Shown in pieces: positions 56,032 through 64,000 of a DNA stretch of 64,000 nt (its first letter is position 1; the number at the start of each line of letters is the position of its first letter). Source of the DNA: Colwellia sp. MB3u-41 (GTDB lineage Bacteria; Pseudomonadota; Gammaproteobacteria; Enterobacterales; Alteromonadaceae); the NCBI RefSeq assembly GCF_014076845.1, contig NZ_JACGUT010000084.1, positions 434,001 to 498,000 of the forward strand, written 5' to 3'. A program made the position numbers and the translations under genes. The notes beneath the pieces were generated by a model, which did not search any database, was not told the DNA's origin, and was given only the letters and a program-made list of their open reading frames with translations.

Positions 56032-58040
56032 TAGTTAGGCCCTATTTTTTTGTCTATACCATAAACATTGGTGTGTTGAGGGTGCTTGTTTTTATCTGTA
56101 CTGATGATGTTTCTGTCACCAAAATATTGATCCATTACTTGGCGTGCTACTGGCCCTGCGTTAGTGCCACCACCGCCTTCTAAAACATTTTCTACAACAA
56201 CAGAAACTACTATTTCTGGGTTTTCATAGGGAGCAAAGGCAACGAACATTGCATTGTTTCGTTGTTTTTCTTTCGTTGATTCTGCATCATATTTTTCATC
56301 TTGTTTCTTTGAAATTAGCTGAGCCGTACCTGATTTCCCTGCCGCATCATAATGAGTCCCTCGAAAGGCGGGATAAGCTCTTTGTGCGGTATTATGCATA
56401 GCATCAAGCACTAAATTCCAGTGTTTATTGTCTTTTAAAATAATCGGTGGTTTATCGTCATATTCTGTCATCTTAGTGATCATTTTAGTAACGATATTGA
56501 CATCACTTCCAGTTTTAATAATCTCATCGGTGTTTGACCTTTCTTCTTGGATATTTTCGCTGACTAGCTCCGCTGTTGAACGTAAAAAATGTGGAATTTT
56601 TATTTCACCTTTGTTTGCTAAAATAGAGATAGCTTGTGCTAATTGTAAAGGTGTTACTGTCCAGTACCCCTGTCCTATACCAATAGAAATGGTATCGCCG
56701 GTATACCAAGGTTTATTGTAACGATTACGTTTAGTTTCCCTGCCAGGTAAAATAGCGCGGCTATCCTCCAATATGTCAACACCGGTATAATCACCAAAAC
56801 CAAATTTTTCCATCATGTCGGTAATGCTGTCTATACCTAATTTATAGGCTAAATTATAAAAGTACACGTTACAAGAATGTTCAATGGCTTTATTTAAATC
56901 AACCCAACCATGTCCTGGTGCCCACCAATCACGATATTTGTGCTCAAGACCTTTAAGTTGGAACCAGCCAGGATCGTAAAAACGTGACGTTTGCGTGATA
57001 ACATTTTCTTCTAGACCAGTTAAGGCTAGTAAAGGCTTAACGGTTGAAGCTGGAGGGTAACCTTGTACACTGCGATTAAGCAAAGGGCGATTGTTTTTGG
57101 GGTTAAGTAATTTACGATAATTTCTACTACTGATACCATGAACAAATAAATTACCATCGTAACTGGGGTTTGAATACATAGCGAGTATTTCACCACTGCG
57201 CGGATCCATCGCTACAACCGCACCGCGCTTACCTGCTAAGGCGCGTTTCGCGATCATTTGTAGTTCAATATCTATACTCAGGGTTAAATTTTGTCCTGAA
57301 ATTGGCGGCGTGTAGTCAAGTGTTCTTATTACGCGACCTTGATTATTTATTTCAACTTCTTGATGTCCAATAGTGCCATGCAGTAATTTTTCATAATACC
57401 TCTCTAAACCTAGCTTACCTATATTACGCGTTGCTGCGTAATCTTCTGCTAAATTTTGCTCGTCTAAGCGAATTGAGTCTTTACGGTTGATACGTGCAAC
57501 ATAGCCCAGTGAATGCGTCGTTAAATCACCAAAAGGATAGTAGCGCTTAAGGCGAGCATCAATAAAAAAGCCAGGGAATCGGTGTTGGTTAACAGAAAAA
57601 AGAGCGACTTGTTGTGCGCTTAATCTCGAGTGAAGCTCTATGGGTTTAAAGCGTCGTTTACTTTTAAGGGCTTTAAAGAGCTTTTGCTGTTTTTCTTCGC
57701 TGATATCAAGTAATTCACTGATTTCGGCAATATGTTTTTTTAAGTCAGTCGTTTGTTCAGCAATAATCTCTAATGAATATACGGGTTTGTTATCGGCAAG
57801 TAGAACGCCATTTCGGTCGTAGATAATTCCGCGGTTTGGTGCTACGGGCAGGAGTTTTATACGGTTTGAATTAGACCGTGTTTGGTATTTTTCATAAGAA
57901 TTAATTTCTAAATCATAAATATTACTAAATAAAATCAATAATAAAACGAGGATACCAACAAATGCGATGAATGTTCTGCGAGCAAATAAATTAGCTTCAG
58001 CCGAGTGATTTCGAATAGCAACACGTTTGTTCGAAGCCAT
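56031..58040 (-). CDS. mrdA: Penicillin-binding protein 2 (MrdA)
   Basis: 669 residues. One N-terminal helix (about 25-45), non-catalytic domain, and transpeptidase domain with active-site YPPASTVKP (about residue 330), HSCN (about 387) and KSGTAQ (about 571). Cross-links wall during elongation and activates RodA, its partner encoded directly after it with a one-base overlap. Starts two bases after rlmH. Confidence 0.96.
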   Translation of the reverse strand: MASNKRVAIRNHSAEANLFARRTFIAFVGILVLLLILFSNIYDLEINSYEKYQTRSNSNRIKLLPVAPNRGIIYDRNGVLLADNKPVYSLEIIAEQTTDLKKHIAEISELLDISEEKQQKLFKALKSKRRFKPIELHSRLSAQQVALFSVNQHRFPGFFIDARLKRYYPFGDLTTHSLGYVARINRKDSIRLDEQNLAEDYAATRNIGKLGLERYYEKLLHGTIGHQEVEINNQGRVIRTLDYTPPISGQNLTLSIDIELQMIAKRALAGKRGAVVAMDPRSGEILAMYSNPSYDGNLFVHGISSRNYRKLLNPKNNRPLLNRSVQGYPPASTVKPLLALTGLEENVITQTSRFYDPGWFQLKGLEHKYRDWWAPGHGWVDLNKAIEHSCNVYFYNLAYKLGIDSITDMMEKFGFGDYTGVDILEDSRAILPGRETKRNRYNKPWYTGDTISIGIGQGYWTVTPLQLAQAISILANKGEIKIPHFLRSTAELVSENIQEERSNTDEIIKTGSDVNIVTKMITKMTEYDDKPPIILKDNKHWNLVLDAMHNTAQRAYPAFRGTHYDAAGKSGTAQLISKKQDEKYDAESTKEKQRNNAMFVAFAPYENPEIVVSVVVENVLEGGGGTNAGPVARQVMDQYFGDRNIISTDKNKHPQHTNVYGIDKKIGPN

Positions 58041-58042
58041 TA

Positions 58043-58513
58043 CTATTCTCGGTGATATGGGTGGTTATTATTAATGCTCCACGCACGATATAAACTTTCA
58101 GCAACAACAATACGAACCATAGGATGGGGTAAAGTCAGTGTAGATAAAGACCATTTTTGCTCCGAAGCTTTAATACACGCTGGCGCCAAACCTTCAGGAC
58201 CCCCTATCAGTAAAGCAACATCGCGACTGTCTAATTGCCAACGCTTAAGTTGTTGGGCAAGTTGTGGTGTTGTCCACGGTTTACCTTCCACTTCAAGCGT
58301 AACAATTCGATTACCTCTGGGAATTGCGCTTAATAACAGTTCGCCTTCTTTTTCTAGAATACGAGCAATATCAGCATTTTTACCGCGTTTACCCGGCGGG
58401 ATTTCTACTAAATGAAACGACATATCTCGAGGAAATCGACGACAATATTCGTTAAAGCCTTGAGTAACCCATGCTGGCATTTTATTGCCAACAGCATATA
58501 AGGTAAGCCGCAT
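58043..58513 (-). CDS. rlmH: 23S rRNA (pseudouridine-1915-N3)-methyltransferase RlmH
   Basis: 156 residues, small SPOUT methyltransferase. SAM-binding knot [11 protein letters not shown] and the conserved tail [20 protein letters not shown] with NNHPYHRE. Methylates pseudouridine 1915 on assembled 70S ribosomes. Standard place between rsfS and mrdA. Confidence 0.97.
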   Translation of the reverse strand: MRLTLYAVGNKMPAWVTQGFNEYCRRFPRDMSFHLVEIPPGKRGKNADIARILEKEGELLLSAIPRGNRIVTLEVEGKPWTTPQLAQQLKRWQLDSRDVALLIGGPEGLAPACIKASEQKWSLSTLTLPHPMVRIVVAESLYRAWSINNNHPYHRE

Positions 58514-58541
58514 AATAGTTTAGTTTACCTTCACTACTCGT

Positions 58542-58859
58542 TTAGTTCCACAATTCTTCTAGCTGGTAACGGTCACGAATTTCGTCTGTCATTACGTGAA
58601 CAATTACATTGCCTAAATCAACTAACGCCCATTCTCCAATGTCATTACCTTCAATGCCCAATGGTTCCAGGCCTTTAGCGCGACATTCGACAGCAACCGA
58701 GTGTGCAATAGATTTTACATGGCGATTTGAGTTACCCGAACAGACAACCATGTAATCAGCAAAACCTGATTTTTTGGCGATGTCTAAAGTCGTGATGTCA
58801 CGACCTTTCATTTCTTCAATTTTTTCAATAACAAATGCCTTTAACGCTTCAACTTGCAA
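58542..58859 (-). CDS. rsfS: Ribosome silencing factor RsfS
   Basis: 105 residues. Family motifs DITTLDIAKKSGFADYMVVC and GEWALVDLGNVIVHVMTDE. Binds L14 of the large subunit and blocks joining with the small subunit during starvation. Lies 28 bases before rlmH in one operon. Confidence 0.96.
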   Translation of the reverse strand: MQVEALKAFVIEKIEEMKGRDITTLDIAKKSGFADYMVVCSGNSNRHVKSIAHSVAVECRAKGLEPLGIEGNDIGEWALVDLGNVIVHVMTDEIRDRYQLEELWN

Positions 58860-58929
58860 GGGGAATACTCTTAGTGTAAATAATAATGCGTTATAATATC
58901 ATCATTTATTCTGCAGGTTAACTATCAAA

Positions 58930-59598
58930 TTATTTTTGATAGAGTTTTTTTTCAATAATATAATCATGCACACATTCTGCTAGCTGATTATTGTGACTTT
59001 TTTTGTCCAAAAGTTGTTGTCTTATTTCGCTCGAAGATATATTAAGCGACTGGTTTTGATGGAAAATAATGCCACCGGAAGTTTGTTGTTTTATTTCGTT
59101 CAGATCATTTACTTGGTGGTTTTGTAATAATTGCTGAGTAGCGATATTAATTTGATTTAATTGATAACCAGGACGAATATTTACCACAATATGGCACAAA
59201 GAAAGAATAGTTTGCCATTGATACCACTGCGTAAAATTAAGGAGTGAATCCATGCCGATTATAAAAAAGACTCTGCTATTAGGTCGCTCTTCTTTAATTT
59301 CTTGTAAGCTCGTGACCGTATAAGAGGCGGTATGGCGTTTGAGTTCACGATTATCCAGTTGAAATAATGTCTGTTGCTGGCAAATAAGCTCTACCATGGC
59401 GGCTCGGTGACGCGCACTGGTCGTGGTGGTGTTTTTATGAGGTGGTATATGAGCAGGGAGGAAAAAAAGCTGTTCGACATTAAGCCATTTTGCTGTTTCT
59501 TTTGCTGTTTCTACATGCCCATTGTGAATAGGGTCAAATGTTCCCCCCATAATAGCGATGTTTTTCTTATCTGCTGGCAGATGCTTATCCAAATTCAT
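58930..59598 (-). CDS. nadD: Nicotinate-mononucleotide adenylyltransferase NadD
   Basis: About 222 residues. Makes deamido-NAD from nicotinate mononucleotide and ATP. Nucleotidyltransferase motifs GGTFDPIHNGH and ISSSEIR are complete. The open frame reaches ATG 59631 inside holA; ATG 59598 (MNLDKHLPADKKN) reduces the overlap with holA to 14 bases and is preferred, though neither has a clear Shine-Dalgarno, as expected for coupled translation. Confidence 0.95.
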   Translation of the reverse strand: MNLDKHLPADKKNIAIMGGTFDPIHNGHVETAKETAKWLNVEQLFFLPAHIPPHKNTTTTSARHRAAMVELICQQQTLFQLDNRELKRHTASYTVTSLQEIKEERPNSRVFFIIGMDSLLNFTQWYQWQTILSLCHIVVNIRPGYQLNQINIATQQLLQNHQVNDLNEIKQQTSGGIIFHQNQSLNISSSEIRQQLLDKKSHNNQLAECVHDYIIEKKLYQK

Positions 59599-60628
59599 AA
59601 TCAAGATTGAATTTTTTTGTGGTTTGCCCATGATATAGGCTTATACAAACATCAGCCAATAATATAAAAGGGTTAAAATCACTACTGGTTTTACTGATTA
59701 AATCTGTTTGAGCTAAACGCGCTTGGGCTTGGTTAATATTGTCGCGGGTGATATGAGTCAGTGCGTACTGGTAAAGGGGCTTCTTTTTATCCCATACACG
59801 GTATTTTTTATAGATGCTATCAATGCTTTCACCCTGTTCAATTTGTTCCAACATCGCTGATAACTGGGTGATTTCTTTGTGAAGAAACCAAACAAGCTGG
59901 CCAACCGCTACTCCTTCATGTTGAAGTTGATCTAGCATGGTAACGCATTTGGTAAGGTTACCACTGAGTAAAGTGTCAACCACTTGAAAAGGGTTAAACT
60001 TTGCTTGTTTAATTAATAATTTTTCTGCATCCTCAGCGGTGATCAGTTGAGAGCCAAAGAGTAATGAAAACTTTTGTAATTCTTGTTCTAAAGCGGGTAA
60101 ATTACCTTCAAATAACTCTATCATCAGTGGTATAACATCGTGATGAATAGTTAACTTGTGCTGTTTTATTTGTTGGTTTAGCCATTGTTGAAGTTGGCGA
60201 CCTTCGATATCGTAAAGGGGTAAAAAGCAACCTAATTGTTCTAGCGTTTTAAACCACTTCCGCTTTTGACCTGCAGCATCGATTTTAGGACCATGAAAGA
60301 TAAGTTGTACATCACGATGGAATTTTTCACTCAGCTTGAGTAATATTTTACTGCCCGCTTCGGCTATTTTTCCCGTGACTAACTCTATTTCAATGATACG
60401 TTGTGCAGCAAACAAGCTCATTGCTTGATATTCTTCAACCAATATATTCCAGTCAAACTTGTCGTCTGCAGTTAGGCGAATCACTTCACTAAAGCCTTGT
60501 TGCTGACAATGTAGTTTTATGGTGTTTAAGCTATCGTTTTTTTGCCAAGGTTCATCACCAAAAACTAACCACACAGGCTTAAAGCCTTGATTGAGTGTGT
60601 TAGCTAATTGGTTATGATAAATACGCAT
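59585..60628 (-). CDS. holA: DNA polymerase III delta subunit HolA
   Basis: 347 residues. Clamp-loader subunit that opens the beta ring. N-terminal clamp-binding region PVWLVFGDEPWQKNDSLN, VTGKIAEAGSKILL and the C-terminal collar domain. It overlaps lptE by one base and nadD by 14. Order lptE-holA-nadD is the Gammaproteobacterial standard. Confidence 0.95.
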   Translation of the reverse strand: MRIYHNQLANTLNQGFKPVWLVFGDEPWQKNDSLNTIKLHCQQQGFSEVIRLTADDKFDWNILVEEYQAMSLFAAQRIIEIELVTGKIAEAGSKILLKLSEKFHRDVQLIFHGPKIDAAGQKRKWFKTLEQLGCFLPLYDIEGRQLQQWLNQQIKQHKLTIHHDVIPLMIELFEGNLPALEQELQKFSLLFGSQLITAEDAEKLLIKQAKFNPFQVVDTLLSGNLTKCVTMLDQLQHEGVAVGQLVWFLHKEITQLSAMLEQIEQGESIDSIYKKYRVWDKKKPLYQYALTHITRDNINQAQARLAQTDLISKTSSDFNPFILLADVCISLYHGQTTKKFNLDYEFG

Positions 60629-61149
60629 TAGATCTTAATCGTAGAGAGATCGCGTAAAATTTTATTAGCGGCTTGTTTACGCATTTCACTGACCATTAAG
60701 TCGAGTTCACGACTTTTAGCCAGGGCAACATTGGGGTCGTCTTGATAATCACGGTTAAGCTCAAACACGTAAGACCGAATATCACTTTGTGAAAGCGCCA
60801 GTTGATAACGAACCGTATAAATTAATTCGTATTCAGCTACTTGCCCATTCGGAAAAACTGAGAGTGTACGACGATTTAAAGTGTCTTTTAACAGTTTAAG
60901 TTGTGGGACATTTTCGGCAGCGCTTGAAACTAACGTTATCTTATTTAAGCTCAGATGTTGTTTAACTTGGCGAGTAAGCTCGCCAAATTTATCTTCTGAA
61001 GTTAAATGTAAGGTTTGTAGTTGCGGTGACAATAAATAGTCACCGCGTAAAGCAAAGCCACAACTTGACAAAAACAAGGTTGATAAAGCAAAAAAAGCCA
61101 TCACTAAATGTGCTTTGTACTTTGTAATTGATCTGTGAGTGTAGCTCAT
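60628..61149 (-). CDS. lptE: LPS assembly lipoprotein LptE
   Basis: About 173 residues. Signal with lipobox LFLSSCG; mature part begins FALRGDYLLSPQLQTLHL, typical LptE. Plugs the LptD barrel that inserts lipopolysaccharide into the outer membrane. ATG 61149 has AAAGG eight bases upstream; the longer frame starts with TTG at 61182 inside leuS and is unlikely. Confidence 0.93.
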   Translation of the reverse strand: MSYTHRSITKYKAHLVMAFFALSTLFLSSCGFALRGDYLLSPQLQTLHLTSEDKFGELTRQVKQHLSLNKITLVSSAAENVPQLKLLKDTLNRRTLSVFPNGQVAEYELIYTVRYQLALSQSDIRSYVFELNRDYQDDPNVALAKSRELDLMVSEMRKQAANKILRDLSTIKI

Positions 61150-61168
61150 GTTTTTGACCTTTAGGCTA

Positions 61169-63772
61169 TTAGTTAGCAACAATGTTTAAAAGTTTACCGG
61201 GTATGTAAATGACTTTACGTATCGTTTTGTCATCAATAAAACGGGTTACTGTTTCGTCGCCTAGGCCTAAAGCTTCAACTTCTTCTTTGCTTGCTGTTGC
61301 TGAAACGGTAATTTTTGCACGTACTTTACCGTTGACTTGAACAATGATTAATTTTTCATCTTCAACTAAAGCACTTTCATCAACGATTGGCCAAGACGCT
61401 TCTTCAATTGAGGCGTTATTGCTTTTATCATCACCTAATGTTTTCCAAACCTCGTGACACATGTGAGGCGTAATTGGCGTTAGCATAACAATCACGGCAC
61501 GAACTGCTTCTTGCATGACAGCTCTGTCTTCAACCGTGTTTAATTTAGCTTTCGACAAATGGTTCATTAATTCCATAATTGAAGCGATAGCGGTATTAAA
61601 GGTATTTCTGCGGCCAATGTCATCACTCACTTTCGCTATTGTTTTATGTAACTCACGGCGTAATTTTTTCTGCGCGCCATTCAAGGTTAATTGGCTTAAC
61701 GCAGGAATTTTGCCGTGTTCTTTGGCTTGTTCGCTAAAATCAAAGGCAAGTTTCCAAACACGTTTTAAGAAGCGGTGTGCGCCTTCAACACCTGAGTCAG
61801 ACCATTCTAACGTTTGCTCTGGCGGAGACGTAAACATAATGAATAAACGCACGGTATCTGCGCCATATTTACCGATAACCTCTTGTGGGTCGATGCCGTT
61901 GTTTTTAGACTTTGACATTTTGCTCATGCCTGCAGAAATAACAGGTTGGCCATCAAGCTTGCTAATCGCTGCAGTTACTGCGCCTTTTTCGTCACGCTCA
62001 ACGTCTACATCAGTAGGTGAAATCCAATCTTGTCCGCCATTTTCCGCTTCACGATAATAAGTGTCAGCCAATACCATGCCTTGGCATAATAACTTTTTAA
62101 ACGGTTCGTCACAGTTTACTAAACCTGCGTCACGTAATAATTTATGGAAAAAGCGTGCATACAATAAATGTAAAATAGCATGTTCAATACCACCAATGTA
62201 TTGGTCAACAGGTAACCAATAATTTGCTTTAGCAGGATCGAGCATCTGCGTGTCGTCATTTGGTGAACAGTAACGCGCATAATACCAAGACGATTCCATA
62301 AAGGTATCAAAAGTATCAGTTTCACGAAATGCCTCTTCGCCATTATAAGTGGTTTTTGCCCACTCAGGGTTGTCTTTAATCGGTGACGTTACACCATTCA
62401 TGATGACATCTTCAGGTAACTCAACCGGGAGTTGGTCAACAGGCACAGCTACAGATTCTCCATTAGCTAAGTGCATCATTGGAATAGGTGTACCCCAATA
62501 GCGTTGTCGAGAAACGCCCCAATCACGTAAACGATAATTAACTTTTACACTGCCTTTGTTTTCGCTGATCAGTTTTTCTGAAATCGCTTTAAAAGCCGCT
62601 TCATATTCTAAACCGTCAAATTCACCAGAATTAATTAACGTGCCTTTTTCGGTGATCGCCGCTTGACTAAAATCGTCACTTTCTGTGCCGGCAATAACTT
62701 GGGTTATGGCTAAGTTGTATTTAGTGGCAAATTCAAAGTCACGTTGGTCGTGTCCAGGTACAGACATCACAGCGCCTGATCCGTAATCCATTAAAACAAA
62801 ATTTGCGGCCCAAATTGGCACAATTTCACCGGTTAAAGGGTGAATGGCTTTAAGGCCAGTGTCAGCACCTTTTTTCTCCATCGTCGCCATGTCAGCTTCG
62901 GTAGATTTATTTGTTTTACATTCAGCAATAAAATCGCTTAATGCGCTGTTATTTTTAGCAGCAGCTAATGCCAACGGGTGTTGCGCGGCAAGTGCGACGT
63001 AAGTGACACCCATTAATGTATCGGGGCGTGTCGTGTAGATATCAAAACTTTCGTCTGAACCTTCAACTTGGAAGGTCATCTCAATGCCTTCGCTGCGACC
63101 AATCCAGTTACGTTGCATGGTTTTAACTTGTTCAGGCCATTCCGTCAGTTGGTCTAAATCTGTTAATAACTCTTCAGCATAATCAGTGATTTTTATAAAC
63201 CACTGCGGAATCTCTTTTCGTTCAACCAGGGCACCTGAACGCCAACCACGGCCGTCAATAACTTGTTCATTGGCAAGCACTGTTTGGTCAACAGGGTCCC
63301 AATTTACCGTAGCATTCTTTTTGTAAACTAAACCTTTTTCATAAAGCTGCGTAAAGAACCATTGTTCCCACTTATAATAATCTTTTTTACAGGTTGCTAA
63401 TTCACGACTCCAGTCGTATGCAAAGCCTAATGACTTTAATTGGTTACGCATGTAATCAATATTTTCATAGGTCCATTTTGCTGGCGCTGTTTTGTTTTTA
63501 ATTGCGGCATTTTCTGCAGGTAAACCAAATGCATCCCAACCCATAGGTTGCATAACGTTTTTACCTTGCAAGCGTTGATAGCGAGAAATAACATCGCCTA
63601 AACTATAATTACGCACGTGCCCCATATGTAAACGTCCACTAGGATAAGGGAACATAGCAAGACAGTAGAATTTTTCTTGGCCGGGCTTTTCTTCGGCTTT
63701 AAAGGTATTGTTTTCAGTCCAAAATTGCTGAACTTGCGCTTCGATAGCTTGGGGGTTGTAAATGGATTCCAT
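61169..63772 (-). CDS. leuS: Leucyl-tRNA synthetase LeuS
   Basis: About 867 residues. Class I synthetase: HIGH-like motif [19 protein letters not shown], editing domain with [16 protein letters not shown], and KMSKSKNNG for the KMSKS loop. The ATG at 63772 ([18 protein letters not shown]) gives the E. coli length; a GTG at 63790 adds six codons. First gene of the minus-strand cluster; its promoter is in 63773-64000, where no other gene is visible. Confidence 0.97.
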   Translation of the reverse strand: MESIYNPQAIEAQVQQFWTENNTFKAEEKPGQEKFYCLAMFPYPSGRLHMGHVRNYSLGDVISRYQRLQGKNVMQPMGWDAFGLPAENAAIKNKTAPAKWTYENIDYMRNQLKSLGFAYDWSRELATCKKDYYKWEQWFFTQLYEKGLVYKKNATVNWDPVDQTVLANEQVIDGRGWRSGALVERKEIPQWFIKITDYAEELLTDLDQLTEWPEQVKTMQRNWIGRSEGIEMTFQVEGSDESFDIYTTRPDTLMGVTYVALAAQHPLALAAAKNNSALSDFIAECKTNKSTEADMATMEKKGADTGLKAIHPLTGEIVPIWAANFVLMDYGSGAVMSVPGHDQRDFEFATKYNLAITQVIAGTESDDFSQAAITEKGTLINSGEFDGLEYEAAFKAISEKLISENKGSVKVNYRLRDWGVSRQRYWGTPIPMMHLANGESVAVPVDQLPVELPEDVIMNGVTSPIKDNPEWAKTTYNGEEAFRETDTFDTFMESSWYYARYCSPNDDTQMLDPAKANYWLPVDQYIGGIEHAILHLLYARFFHKLLRDAGLVNCDEPFKKLLCQGMVLADTYYREAENGGQDWISPTDVDVERDEKGAVTAAISKLDGQPVISAGMSKMSKSKNNGIDPQEVIGKYGADTVRLFIMFTSPPEQTLEWSDSGVEGAHRFLKRVWKLAFDFSEQAKEHGKIPALSQLTLNGAQKKLRRELHKTIAKVSDDIGRRNTFNTAIASIMELMNHLSKAKLNTVEDRAVMQEAVRAVIVMLTPITPHMCHEVWKTLGDDKSNNASIEEASWPIVDESALVEDEKLIIVQVNGKVRAKITVSATASKEEVEALGLGDETVTRFIDDKTIRKVIYIPGKLLNIVAN

Positions 63773-64000
63773 TAAAGATTTCTCAAACACTTTAGAATGT
63801 GGTGTTCATTAGCTTGTCGATATAAATTGACCGCGATCATGAACGCATAAAAATAATGGCGATAGAATACCTTATATACCTGTGTCACATCAAGATACTG
63901 TTTTCAGGATATTAGTGTGTTACCGCTATATGTCTTAGTTTTAACAAGTTTATGTGATTAATTTTTTCTATAAATTATGTTACGACTATACTTAATATAA

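Noticed and set aside
61150-61182. Longer LptE start (TTG 61182)
   Set aside because: It would put eleven residues before a normal lipoprotein signal and overlap leuS, while ATG 61149 has a clear AAAGG.
61515-62057. 180-residue plus-strand reading frame
   Set aside because: It is the reverse complement of leuS, whose protein motifs are unambiguous.

Overview
The window reads as a chromosomal segment of an AT-rich, probably psychrophilic marine gammaproteobacterium of the Alteromonadales. Protein families, wording of motifs and gene order fit Colwellia or a close relative in Colwelliaceae best; this is judged from remembered family sequences, not from a search. Almost everything is ordinary chromosome. 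No tRNA, rRNA, CRISPR, prophage or intact insertion sequence was seen.

Layout. 1-1132 is the C-terminal part of a PutP sodium/proline symporter, closed by a strong terminator and followed by an unexplained GC-richer patch (1226-1320). 1545-9977 (minus strand) is one tightly packed operon: MoxR ATPase, DUF58, DUF4381, BatA-type VWA, BatB-type VWA/TPR, BatD, then an ECF sigma factor and a DUF3379 putative anti-sigma factor. Divergent from it, 10224-13735 is the fadI-fadJ beta-oxidation operon behind a FadR-like operator. 13910-14565 holds three very small genes, including a 74-residue protein made of five nearly perfect 9-residue repeats, translationally coupled to a 34-residue peptide. 14741-19363 is a large membrane sensor (two-component-regulator propeller, Y_Y_Y, PAS, GGDEF, EAL). 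19622-30850 carries two M16 metallopeptidases, sixA, smrB, prmB, aroC, an MFS transporter and a periplasmic binding-like protein. 31019-39494 is suhB, trmJ, cysE and the complete isc operon (iscR-iscS-iscU-iscA-hscB-hscA-fdx), with two adjoining IscR-type sites upstream. 39752-42169 is a GAF-GGDEF-EAL protein.

42421-44399 is a decaying cobalamin locus: remains of a membrane protein and of a CbiA/CobB cobyrinate a,c-diamide synthase with several stops, next to an intact cobO/btuR adenosyltransferase. 44645-50224 contains cytochrome b561 plus YceI, an EAL protein with a near-consensus Fur box upstream, a SEC-C protein, a conserved-looking unknown two-TM protein, and a YtrA-type GntR regulator with a membrane protein. 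50472-63772 (minus strand) is the classic envelope/housekeeping cluster leuS-lptE-holA-nadD-rsfS-rlmH-mrdA-rodA-rlpA-dacA-ybeD-lipB-lipA.

Themes: three c-di-GMP proteins, one probably iron-regulated; iron-sulphur assembly feeding LipA; recent loss of corrinoid biosynthesis or uptake while the adenosylation step is kept; and a SuhB with two substituted metal ligands. Start codons were often moved from the longest reading frame to a downstream start with a proper Shine-Dalgarno.
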